Below are positions 34,190 through 42,276 of a DNA stretch of 64,000 bases, piece by piece. Position numbers and translations under genes: made by a program. Position 1 is the first letter of the stretch. Every line of letters starts with the position of its first letter. The stretch is from Trichormus variabilis 0441 (GTDB lineage: Bacteria > Cyanobacteriota > Cyanobacteriia > Cyanobacteriales > Nostocaceae): NCBI RefSeq assembly GCF_009856605.1, contig NZ_CP047242.1, positions 5,274,501-5,338,500 of the forward strand, written 5' to 3'. The notes beneath the pieces were generated by a model that saw nothing but the letters and a program-made list of their open reading frames with translations, was not told the origin of the DNA and ran no database searches.

Positions 34190-36367
34190 CTACCCCCTCG
34201 CCCCTTCTGGGTTATGAATAACGGCTTCTGAGTTGAATTGTGCGAATTGCTGGGGCGATCGCGGTCTACCTGTGGTGATAGCGTAGTTAATGGCTAATAG
34301 TCGCAGCCATAATGCCGGGTTGTTAGTTTCTAGCCAAGGTTTAATTTTTAGAAGGAAGCGTGGGAACCATGAACTCAGTAAGGCGTTAACTAAGGCGTGG
34401 CGACCAAAGTTAAAATAATTTCCCAGCCATCTGACCAAATCTTTGGGGCCTGCTAGTTGCCAAATCCACAACAGTAAGGCGGGATTTTTCCGGGCTGCTT
34501 TTAGGGCTAGGCGGTTAAATGTCAACCAATCACATCTATCTTTGATGAAGTTATCTGCTACTTCTGGGGGTTCATCTGCCAGCAATCCAAAGAAGGTATT
34601 GAGCATCGAGTTGATGCGCTGAGGGGCTAAAAATTTGCCGGTGGGAACCATCATCCCTTTAGAAAAGAGCCAAGTTACAGAAACATTACTTTGATAGGCG
34701 CGAATCAGGTTCAAGTTACTGAACTTTAGTAGGTCATGTTTGAGGGCTACATCTAACAGGGTTGTCAGTCGTTCTAGGTTACGAACCAGGGAACCAAAAC
34801 CAGTAAATACCAGGGGTGATTGCAGGGAAGCAGCATCACCGATCGCAATTAATCTATCAAAGGCGATGGTGCGATCGCTACTCCCCACACTGAAATGTCC
34901 TGGTATGTACCCAAATGTCGGCTTTTTCCACACCAGTTTGTCCATATCGCAACGGCGATACTCTGGCAAAATTGTGAAGAAGTCTTCGTACATCTCCAGC
35001 AATGAGCCGGGATTTTGGGGGTTAACTTCGTGATAGTGAAACAAATAAATTGTCAGTTCTTCACCCGCACCGGGAAATAATTCCCAAATCAACTGCCTAC
35101 CACGGGAAATATCACCGTGGCTATAAAGCACATCTCCATATTGGGAATCCCACACCCCTGGCTCAAATCCCCCGTCAACGACTGCGCCCACTGTGGGACA
35201 GACGCTATCAAATGCACGACCACCGTTTAATTGCCACGCAATGGGGGAAGCTGTTCCCATCGCATCTACTAACAGTCGTCCACTTATTTGCTTTTCTGTT
35301 TGGGTGGGCAAATCTTTGACTTTTACAACAACTTGTGTATCATTGACATCTGCACGGATAAATTCTGTCTCATCCCAAATATCGCCACCCGCAGCCTTGA
35401 GCTTATTCCCGCACATTTGCAACCATTTTTCCGAGTCTAAGGCTATGTTTAACACCGTGGGCGTGTGCAAGACAGGCGATCGCAATTTTGCTGGGTTATT
35501 GCCATCAAAAAACTTATTAAACCCGTCCTTATAATCCCGGACAATCACAGTTTCTAACTCAGCATTTGTCACTAAACCCAAGTTAATCAAACTTTGCAAT
35601 TCATCACGAGAAATATTCCATTCCCGGTTCATCCGTCCAAAGGGCAAACGCTCCACCAACAACACCTTATACCCCAACTTTGCCATCACCGCCGCATGGA
35701 TGACACCCAACGCGCCACCAATATAGATCAGGTCATATTGGGGATTGGGCTTTTCCAGTTCCCAGTTCCCAGTTCCCCCTTCGGGGTTCGCCAGTCGCTC
35801 ATGGGGGAAACCTCCAAGACCGCGCTGGCTCACCAGTCCCCTATCGCTTTTCTGCGAAAACACCACCTGACGCGGCTGCTGAGGATTTTGAACTCCTTCA
35901 CGCCATCGCTGTTCCCACCAGTAAGCACGTTTAAGGTCATATTCCCCGTTGGGCATCTTTTGGAAATATTTAACCGTTAGGGGGTAATGGGGTGCTAGAG
36001 CCTCAAAAATTGATTGTTGGGATAAATCAATCGCTGGTGGTTCTGGATAGTGATGAGGAAAACGCTGGCGAATGGCTGTTGTTAAGCTTTGTAAGAGTTC
36101 CTTTTCTCCGGGTAATTGCTGATCTGCCCAACGAAAAACCTTGAGGTAAGTAGTTCTTTGGACTGACCACAAAAATATAGAAAATTCTTTAGGTAAATTT
36201 TCGGTAATTTTCGTGCTACTTGCTGTATATTTACTAGATATTTTCAGCCTACAACCATCTGGAGTCAGTATTTTCTCCCAACTGCCTGGGTCAAATTCTG
36301 TTTGTAGCCAACAGCGCACAACCGCCGTATCCGTGATTGGCACTTCTAAATAAAGGATTTCTTTCAT
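34190..36367 (-). CDS. cruA: CruA-type lycopene cyclase flavoprotein (with repeat insertion)
   Basis: FAD-dependent enzyme of the CruA/CruP family, which cyclises lycopene in cyanobacterial carotenoid synthesis. It has 725 residues. The FAD-binding motif is DLIYIGGALGVIHAAVMAKLG (about residues 213-233), with ERLPFGRMNREWNISR and RLIAIGDAASLQSPLVFTGFGSL further on. The long N-terminal domain favours CruA over the shorter paralogue CruP. Between the N-terminal domain and the FAD fold lies an odd 40-residue stretch (about residues 171-211) encoded by dispersed repeats at 35739-35860. Without it the length would be about 685, close to the CruA length I recall. Confidence 0.82.
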   Translation of the reverse strand: MKEILYLEVPITDTAVVRCWLQTEFDPGSWEKILTPDGCRLKISSKYTASSTKITENLPKEFSIFLWSVQRTTYLKVFRWADQQLPGEKELLQSLTTAIRQRFPHHYPEPPAIDLSQQSIFEALAPHYPLTVKYFQKMPNGEYDLKRAYWWEQRWREGVQNPQQPRQVVFSQKSDRGLVSQRGLGGFPHERLANPEGGTGNWELEKPNPQYDLIYIGGALGVIHAAVMAKLGYKVLLVERLPFGRMNREWNISRDELQSLINLGLVTNAELETVIVRDYKDGFNKFFDGNNPAKLRSPVLHTPTVLNIALDSEKWLQMCGNKLKAAGGDIWDETEFIRADVNDTQVVVKVKDLPTQTEKQISGRLLVDAMGTASPIAWQLNGGRAFDSVCPTVGAVVDGGFEPGVWDSQYGDVLYSHGDISRGRQLIWELFPGAGEELTIYLFHYHEVNPQNPGSLLEMYEDFFTILPEYRRCDMDKLVWKKPTFGYIPGHFSVGSSDRTIAFDRLIAIGDAASLQSPLVFTGFGSLVRNLERLTTLLDVALKHDLLKFSNLNLIRAYQSNVSVTWLFSKGMMVPTGKFLAPQRINSMLNTFFGLLADEPPEVADNFIKDRCDWLTFNRLALKAARKNPALLLWIWQLAGPKDLVRWLGNYFNFGRHALVNALLSSWFPRFLLKIKPWLETNNPALWLRLLAINYAITTGRPRSPQQFAQFNSEAVIHNPEGARG
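35739..35860 (-). repeat. Repeat insertion inside cruA
   Basis: In-frame block of dispersed repeats: a GGGATTGGG/CAGTTCCC heptad run and a CTTCGGGGTTCGCCAGTC palindrome-type unit. It encodes residues unrelated to the family and lies in an interdomain linker, where it is probably tolerated. Confidence 0.75.
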
Positions 36368-36528
36368 GTTTTCCTGACATCTCCGTCAATCTACTCACCA
36401 AGACAGATATGCGAAAGGCAGTAAGTACGATAAACTCCGCCCTATCGGTTTCTATAAAGATTCGGTAAAGAATTTTTAATAATTTGTCAAACTTTTTTGT
36501 TCATTTGGAAATTTTATAAACCTACGCC

Positions 36529-36762
36529 ATGAATTATCCCATTCCAGACAGCCCACAAGAAATTTTTGCTTTAAAACAACAGCGTGTAGATGAAGAATTA
36601 GTGGCCTCAGCGATCGCCGGAGTGATAAAAATAGTGCGATCGCAAGGTCAATCATTAGAAGACTTAACAGCCCAATTGCTAGCAGATGACCAATTACTAG
36701 ACCAACAACAACGTCGTTGGTTAAGTAAACTCGTGACCCAGGTTTGGGAGAGCTTTACTTGA
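36529..36762 (+). CDS. Small conserved-looking hypothetical protein (77 aa)
   Basis: A soluble helical protein with no signal or membrane segment and a charged, balanced composition (ALKQQRVDEELVASAIAGVI... WLSKLVTQVWESF). It uses normal codons and contains two HIP1-type GCGATCGC sites, as coding sequences here do. It has its own promoter region, divergent from cruA. No function can be assigned. Confidence 0.65.
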   Translation: MNYPIPDSPQEIFALKQQRVDEELVASAIAGVIKIVRSQGQSLEDLTAQLLADDQLLDQQQRRWLSKLVTQVWESFT

Positions 36763-36808
36763 AGAGGCAGGGGGAGCAGGGGGAGCAGGGGAAGCAGGGG
36801 GAGAAAAT

Positions 36809-36868
36809 TGTACAGACGCGATTAATCACATCTCTGACAATTGTACAGACGCGATTTATCGCGTCTCT
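36809..36868. repeat. TGTACAGACGCGATT repeat, locus B (two units)
   Basis: Units at 36809-36838 and 36842-36868, preceded by a GGGGGAGCA tandem array (about 36768-36803). The second unit supplies the stop codon of cimA (TAG at 36869-36867). Confidence 0.85.
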
Positions 36869-38600
36869 AACCAGACGCTTTTACTGCCGCCTCTGCTTGG
36901 GCGTGTAATAACAGACCATATTCCAAACCTTCGACAACCGCTTGATAGGAAGCTGCCAAGATGTTGGGTGAAACGCCAACAGTTGTCCAGCGTTGATAAC
37001 CATTACCTGATTCCACTAAGGCACGGGTTTTGGCAGAAGTGCCTGTGTGACCGTCCAGAATCCGCACTTTGTAGTCTGTTAACTCAAAGGTGGCAAGTTG
37101 GGGATAGAAGTTGACCAAAGCTTTGCGTAATGCCGCATCTAAGGCTGCTACTGGGCCGTTACCTTCGGCAGCTTCTAAAATGTTCTTACCATTCACCGCG
37201 ACTTTCACCGTCGCTAAAGCATTGGTCATTTCTTTGCCTTCCACTAAATCACAGTGGACTTGAAAGCCTTTCACTTCAAAAAACTGCTGTCTTCCGCCCA
37301 AAGCTTCATACATCAGTAAAGCAAAACTCGCCTCGGCTGCTTCAAATTGATATCCTTCACTTTCTAACTCCTTGAGGCGCTGAAGAATTTGCTTGGCTTC
37401 TGGTGTCTGTTTGTCTAGTTCAATCCCAAAAGTCCGGGCTTTAGCTAACACATTACTAATCCCCGATTGTTCAGAAATCACAATCCGGCGACGGTTCCCT
37501 ACTTGTTCCGGCTGAATGTGTTCGTATGTGAGGGGATTACGTTCCACGGCGGAGACATGAATACCTCCTTTGTGAGCAAAAGCCGAACGTCCCACAAAAG
37601 GAGCGTGTTCATCAGGGGCAAGATTTACCACTTCACTCACAAATCGACTGGCTTCTGCTAGTTGCCCTAGCTGGTGTTCTGTGATACAGCTATACCCTAA
37701 TTTCAGTTGTAAATTAGGAATTAATGAACATAAATTAGCATTCCCACAACGTTCGCCATAACCGTTGATAGTACCTTGTACCATCGTTGCCCCTGCCATC
37801 ACTGCTGCTAAAGCATTGGCAACAGCCATATCTGAATCATTATGAGTATGAATACCGATTTGGGGAATGGGGAATGGGAGATTGGGGATTGGGTACTGGG
37901 TATTGGGTAGAGAATTAGTACTCTTTTCCACTTCCTCACTGACTACTTGCCCAGACTGATCTAATTTTGAGTTGATTCGTCCCCAGTCCCTAGTCACCTT
38001 GACAACATCTTGCACAATCTGACTAACTTCGTGAGGTAAAGTACCGCCATTCGTATCACAGAGGACTAACCATTCTGCGCCGGCTGCCATTGCTGCTTTG
38101 AGGGTCTGTAAAGCATAATCTCGGTTGTGCTTATAGCCATCAAACCAGTGTTCAGCATCATAGATCACGCGTCGCCCTTGAGAGCGAAAAAACTCGATAG
38201 TATCGCGGATCATCGCTAAGTTTTCTTCTAAAGTAGTTTTTAGACCTGTTGTGACGTGTAAATCCCAGGATTTGCCAAAAATTGTCACCCAGCTAGAACC
38301 CGCAGCCAGGATATCTTGCAGCATTGGTTCATCTGCGGCATGAGTATGAGGGCGGCGAGTTGAACAAAATGCAACAATTTGTGAAAGTTTAAGCGGATCT
38401 TCTTGAAGTTGCCAGAAAAATTGAACATCCTTAGGGTTGGCTCCTGGCCATCCACCTTCAATGAAGGGAATCCCTAGTTGATCGAGTCTGTGGGCAATGC
38501 GTAGCTTGTCTTCTGTAGATATTGATAGCCCCTCGCGCTGAGTGCCATCCCGTAGTGTGGTGTCATAAAGCCAAATGTGGGGAGAGGGATTTTTGGTCAT
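36867..38600 (-). CDS. cimA: (R)-citramalate synthase CimA (with repeat insertion)
   Basis: Condenses pyruvate with acetyl-CoA to citramalate, opening the threonine-independent route to isoleucine. At 577 residues it is longer than the family norm of about 530. The catalytic start YDTTLRDGTQREG (residues 12-24), the GGWPGANPKD block and the HTHND metal ligands (about residues 255-259) are present, and a LeuA-type regulatory domain occupies the last 150 residues. About 45 residues between KVTRDWG and IGIHTHND are encoded by dispersed repeats and break the TIM barrel just before a strand. The ATG at 38600 is family-typical. Confidence 0.93.
   Translation of the reverse strand: MTKNPSPHIWLYDTTLRDGTQREGLSISTEDKLRIAHRLDQLGIPFIEGGWPGANPKDVQFFWQLQEDPLKLSQIVAFCSTRRPHTHAADEPMLQDILAAGSSWVTIFGKSWDLHVTTGLKTTLEENLAMIRDTIEFFRSQGRRVIYDAEHWFDGYKHNRDYALQTLKAAMAAGAEWLVLCDTNGGTLPHEVSQIVQDVVKVTRDWGRINSKLDQSGQVVSEEVEKSTNSLPNTQYPIPNLPFPIPQIGIHTHNDSDMAVANALAAVMAGATMVQGTINGYGERCGNANLCSLIPNLQLKLGYSCITEHQLGQLAEASRFVSEVVNLAPDEHAPFVGRSAFAHKGGIHVSAVERNPLTYEHIQPEQVGNRRRIVISEQSGISNVLAKARTFGIELDKQTPEAKQILQRLKELESEGYQFEAAEASFALLMYEALGGRQQFFEVKGFQVHCDLVEGKEMTNALATVKVAVNGKNILEAAEGNGPVAALDAALRKALVNFYPQLATFELTDYKVRILDGHTGTSAKTRALVESGNGYQRWTTVGVSPNILAASYQAVVEGLEYGLLLHAQAEAAVKASG
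37857..37995 (-). repeat. Repeat insertion inside cimA
   Basis: GGGGAAT/GGGGATT/GGGTACT heptads at 37860-37910 and a GGGACTGGGG remnant near 37980-37995 flank a unique stretch. The reading frame is kept and no stop arises. It encodes about 45 extra residues rich in Pro, Asn and Ser. Confidence 0.8.
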
Positions 38601-38675
38601 AAGACTAAGACTTTGGAGACAACTTTAAAGGCAATGTGCCAAGATACAACAAAACGCCAGTTTGCTGATTAAAAT

Positions 38676-39014
38676 ATGCCTAAGGTATTAGCTCAGGGTA
38701 AAACAATTGAGTGCAACAACGGAGAAAATTTACGCAAAGTTCTGCTAAAAAGTGGTATTGACCTCTACAATAGCGGTGCTAAGGTAATAAACTGTCGGGG
38801 TATTGGTAGTTGTGGTACCTGTGCTGTCCAAGTAGAAGGTGAAGTGTCTGTGGCGAATTGGCGAGATCAAGCACGGCGATCGCTTCCTCCTCATTCTCCT
38901 ACAAAAGACCTGCGTTTAGCTTGTCAGACTCAGGTATTAGGTGATGTAAAGGTAACAAAATTTGACGGATTTTGGGGTCAAGGTTCTCAAGTAGTGTGGC
39001 AACCAGAAGGTTAG
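38676..39014 (+). CDS. Plant-type 2Fe-2S ferredoxin-like protein
   Basis: A 112-residue ferredoxin-fold electron carrier. The cluster ligands are C40, C46 and C49 (NCRGIGSCGTC) and C83 (RLACQTQ). The spacing C-x5-C-x2-C differs slightly from photosynthetic PetF (C-x4-C-x2-C) and matches the longer-loop, low-potential or regulatory ferredoxins found in cyanobacteria. The partner is unknown. It is divergent from cimA across about 75 bases and is followed 20 bases later by the next gene, so it may be in an operon with it. Confidence 0.88.
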   Translation: MPKVLAQGKTIECNNGENLRKVLLKSGIDLYNSGAKVINCRGIGSCGTCAVQVEGEVSVANWRDQARRSLPPHSPTKDLRLACQTQVLGDVKVTKFDGFWGQGSQVVWQPEG

Positions 39015-39034
39015 GTTAACAAGGAGAAATCAAG

Positions 39035-39505
39035 ATGGGTAGATGGACACCGCTAATTCTTATGGCCGGAGGCTTGGCAATTCTCATGGGAACATTGCTA
39101 GGTATTAACTTCCCAATGGGTGGCCAGCAACAAACAGCTAGTAACAATACTTCAACTAGTAATAATGCTCCAGGGGGCAAAGCATCGAAAGTACTCCCAG
39201 CTAACATTAATGTTAATAGCTCCTCAGCCAATCGCAATCGCACCAATGCTACTACAAATGAAAACAGACCCAGTGTAGCGCAAGATAATTTCAACACTAG
39301 TACTGACCCTGAAGAAAGAGGCACCAGCAATCAGGACGAGCGCAGATCAACTGGTAACAGAACCAGTGTGGCTCAAAATAACAATTCCACCGATTCATCA
39401 TCTCCTGACAATACACCAGAACCTAGTACTACAGAAGTTCAATCAAGAGACACCGTATCTGGTGACACAAACGAAACAAAAGAACCGATTCGTGCTTTGT
39501 GGTAA
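39035..39505 (+). CDS. Asn/Ser/Thr-rich membrane-anchored hypothetical protein
   Basis: A 156-residue protein with one N-terminal membrane segment (PLILMAGGLAILMGTLLGI, residues 5-23). The tail is highly polar and low in complexity, made of Asn, Ser and Thr runs (SNNTSTSNNAP, NSSSANRNRTNATTNENR). It is probably disordered and extracytoplasmic. A GGAG ribosome site lies eight to ten bases before the ATG. It is adjacent to the ferredoxin gene. The function is unknown. Confidence 0.7.
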   Translation: MGRWTPLILMAGGLAILMGTLLGINFPMGGQQQTASNNTSTSNNAPGGKASKVLPANINVNSSSANRNRTNATTNENRPSVAQDNFNTSTDPEERGTSNQDERRSTGNRTSVAQNNNSTDSSSPDNTPEPSTTEVQSRDTVSGDTNETKEPIRALW

Positions 39506-39658
39506 TGAAGTGCTGAGTCCTAAGTGACCAGTACTGAGTATTTAGTCAACAAAATTAATCCCTAGTCCCTCACCACTTGTACTAGTCGTTGGTTACAAGT
39601 TATGAGTTATTAGTTATGTACTAATGGTAAATAGCTAATATATAAATACTAATGACTA

Positions 39659-41617
39659 ATGACTAGGGACATTGTAATTATTGGTGGCGGCGTTATTGGT
39701 TTGGCGATCGCCGTTGAACTTAAGTTGCGCGGGACAAAAGTTACCGTGCTTTGTCGTGATTTCCCAGCAGCAGCAGCTCACGCCGCCGCCGGGATGTTAG
39801 CCCCGGATGCCGAGGAAATCACAGATGAGGCGATGAAGTCGCTATGCTGGCGATCGCGTTCTTTATATCCCGAATGGACAAGCAAGTTAGAAGATTTAAC
39901 GGGTTTAAACACTGGTTACTGGCCTTGTGGCATCCTAGCGCCAGTTTATGAAGGGCAGGAGAGCAAGGGTGTAAGAATTCAGGAAAATAAGGGAGAATCA
40001 CCCGCTTATTGGTTAGAAAAAGCCGTTATTCATCAATATCAACCAGGATTAGGTGAGGATGTGGTTGGTGGTTGGTGGTATCCAGAGGATGCCCAAGTGA
40101 ATAATCAAGCACTAGCGCGTGTGCTGTGGGCGGCGGCGGAAAGCCTTGGTGTGGAACTCAACGACGGAATTACAGTAGAAGGATTATTACAACAGCAGGG
40201 ACAGGTAGTAGGTGTCCAAACCAACACCGGCATCATTCAGGCCGAACACTATGTTTTAGCCACAGGTGCTTGGGCAAATGAATTATTACCCTTACCCGTA
40301 ACCCCTCGTAAAGGGCAAATGTTGCGTGTGCGTGTGCCGGAATCTGTACCGGAATTGCCTTTAAAGCGGGTTTTATTTGGCGAAAATATTTACATTGTAC
40401 CGAGACGAGACCGATCTATTATTATTGGGGCAACGAGTGAAGATGTCGGCTTTACCCCCCACAACACCCCCGCCGGCATTCAAACTTTACTGCAAGGCGC
40501 AATTCGTCTCTATCCTCAGTTACAGGATTATCCCATTCAAGAATTTTGGTGGGGCTTTCGTCCAGCCACTCCAGATGAATTACCCATTTTAGGAACTAGT
40601 CACTGTGCCAATTTAACCTTGGCTACTGGTCATTATCGCAACGGTATCTTACTAGCACCAATAACCGCCGCACTTATAGCCGATTTCATCGTAGAACAAA
40701 AATCTGACCCCCTACTGTCTCATTTCCACTACTCACGCTTTCAAAAACAGGCATCTACCACCCCCATGTTTACCCACTCCGCCAACTTCTCCAACGGACA
40801 CGCCAAAAACCCTCCACTCCCCACTCTAGACTCATCCCTCATCATTGCAGGCAAATCCTTTCATTCCCGTTTGATGACGGGGACAGGCAAATATCGCAGC
40901 ATAGAAGAAATGCAGCAAAGCGTTGTTGCTAGCGGTTGCGAAATTGTCACGGTGGCGGTGCGACGAGTCCAAACCAAAGCCCCAGGCCATGAAGGTTTAG
41001 CCGAAGCCCTGGACTGGTCGAGAATTTGGATGTTGCCGAATACAGCTGGCTGTCAAACCGCAGAAGAAGCCATTCGGGTAGCGCGTTTGGGGAGAGAAAT
41101 GGCTAAGTTATTAGGTCAGGAAGATAATAATTTTGTCAAATTAGAAGTTATACCAGACCCCAAATATTTACTTCCCGACCCCATTGGTACATTACAAGCT
41201 GCCGAACAGTTAGTGAAAGAAGGTTTCGCCGTCTTACCTTATATCAACGCTGACCCCATGCTAGCCAAGCGGTTAGAAGATGTCGGTTGTGCTACAGTCA
41301 TGCCTTTAGCGTCACCCATCGGCTCAGGACAGGGTTTAAAAACCACCGCCAACATTCAAATTATCATCGAAAACGCCAAGATCCCAGTCGTGGTAGATGC
41401 TGGCATTGGTGCGCCCTCAGAAGCCTCCCAGGCGATGGAATTAGGGGCAGATGCCCTATTAATTAATAGTGCGATCGCCCTTGCTCAAAACCCAGCCGCA
41501 ATGGCTCAAGCCATGAACCTCGCAACAGTTGCCGGTCGTCTAGCCTACCTCGCAGGTAGAATGCCCATTAAAACCTATGCCAGTGCTAGTTCACCAGTCA
41601 CAGGTACGATTAGTTAG
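39659..41617 (+). CDS. thiO-thiG: Fused glycine oxidase ThiO / thiazole synthase ThiG
   Basis: Bifunctional thiamine-biosynthesis enzyme of 652 residues. The N-terminal half is an FAD-dependent oxidase ([22 protein letters not shown] at the start), which makes dehydroglycine from glycine. The C-terminal half, from about residue 390, is ThiG ([19 protein letters not shown]), which builds the thiazole phosphate ring. Its [20 protein letters not shown] and [12 protein letters not shown] blocks are intact. The fusion is known from cyanobacteria and channels the unstable imine. No TPP riboswitch core was seen upstream; repeats occupy the short leader. Confidence 0.95.
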   Translation: MTRDIVIIGGGVIGLAIAVELKLRGTKVTVLCRDFPAAAAHAAAGMLAPDAEEITDEAMKSLCWRSRSLYPEWTSKLEDLTGLNTGYWPCGILAPVYEGQESKGVRIQENKGESPAYWLEKAVIHQYQPGLGEDVVGGWWYPEDAQVNNQALARVLWAAAESLGVELNDGITVEGLLQQQGQVVGVQTNTGIIQAEHYVLATGAWANELLPLPVTPRKGQMLRVRVPESVPELPLKRVLFGENIYIVPRRDRSIIIGATSEDVGFTPHNTPAGIQTLLQGAIRLYPQLQDYPIQEFWWGFRPATPDELPILGTSHCANLTLATGHYRNGILLAPITAALIADFIVEQKSDPLLSHFHYSRFQKQASTTPMFTHSANFSNGHAKNPPLPTLDSSLIIAGKSFHSRLMTGTGKYRSIEEMQQSVVASGCEIVTVAVRRVQTKAPGHEGLAEALDWSRIWMLPNTAGCQTAEEAIRVARLGREMAKLLGQEDNNFVKLEVIPDPKYLLPDPIGTLQAAEQLVKEGFAVLPYINADPMLAKRLEDVGCATVMPLASPIGSGQGLKTTANIQIIIENAKIPVVVDAGIGAPSEASQAMELGADALLINSAIALAQNPAAMAQAMNLATVAGRLAYLAGRMPIKTYASASSPVTGTIS

Positions 41618-41620
41618 TCA

Positions 41621-41717
41621 GTGGTCAATAGTCAGTAGTCAGTAGTCAGTAGTCCATAGTGATTGCTTTGGACTGTTGACCAATGAGTAACAACAACTGA
41701 CAACTGACAACTAACCA
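41621..41717 (+). repeat. AGTCAGT/AACTGAC heptad array
   Basis: Tandem AGTCAGT units, then AACTGAC units, directly after thiO-thiG. Confidence 0.75.
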
Positions 41718-41805
41718 AATGTAACGATTTATCTCTGATTGTGTAAGTAAAAGATATAGGTCTTTATAAGATTAAATAAAATAATCAGAGCTAAGGAAAT
41801 AATTC

Positions 41806-41985
41806 ATGCCCTATACAAACGAAGAAGGCGGACTTCTAAATAACTTTGCCAGGGAGCCAAAAGTTTATCAAGCTGAACCTCCCACAGCAGGGCAAAAGCG
41901 TAATTACGTTATTTTAGGAGTCGCCGCCACAATTTTGGTTGGCGGTTTGATTTTCGTCGCCTTCTCTGTTTCCAGCCTCAGTTGA
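41806..41985 (+). CDS. psb34: Photosystem II assembly protein Psb34
   Basis: A 59-residue protein with a hydrophilic N-terminus (YTNEEGGLLNNFAREPKVYQ, then AEPPTAGQKRN) and one membrane span (YVILGVAATILVGGLIFVAF). This layout matches Psb34, a small thylakoid protein that binds CP47-containing PSII assembly intermediates near the high-light-inducible protein site. A ribosome site, AAGGA, lies nine to ten bases before the ATG, and a strong terminator follows, so it is monocistronic. The identification rests on recalled sequence similarity. Confidence 0.85.
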   Translation: MPYTNEEGGLLNNFAREPKVYQAEPPTAGQKRNYVILGVAATILVGGLIFVAFSVSSLS

Positions 41986-42021
41986 GCATAAAACATTTAA
42001 CAAATTTATTTATTATTACTT

Positions 42022-42057
42022 CAGGTTCTAAATTTTTTGAGAACCTGTTTTTATTTT
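42022..42057 (+). terminator. Rho-independent terminator of psb34
   Basis: An 8-bp stem, CAGGTTCT/AGAACCTG, with a ten-base loop is followed by TTTTTATTTT. Confidence 0.9.
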
Positions 42058-42276
42058 GTATGGTCAAAATACTTCTATGTAATTGTACGCAAATTTTAAT
42101 AAGTATAACAATCCTGAATTTATCCTGAGCAGTGTATCAACCTCCTGATTATAGTTAGGACTTACGCAGTCAGATTATTGACTGTTAGTAGAAACAGAGA
42201 AAGATGAATCAATAGGATAAAGATTTCCCTAATCCCCAATCCCCAATCCCCAATAGCACTTGGCTCTTAAGCCACC

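Noticed and set aside
35193..35534. 113-codon plus-strand frame within cruA
   Set aside because: It is a shadow of the conserved minus-strand flavoprotein gene.
39506..39658. TPP riboswitch before thiO-thiG
   Set aside because: The leader is short and filled with repeat-like sequence; the conserved CUGAGA and related core elements are not present.
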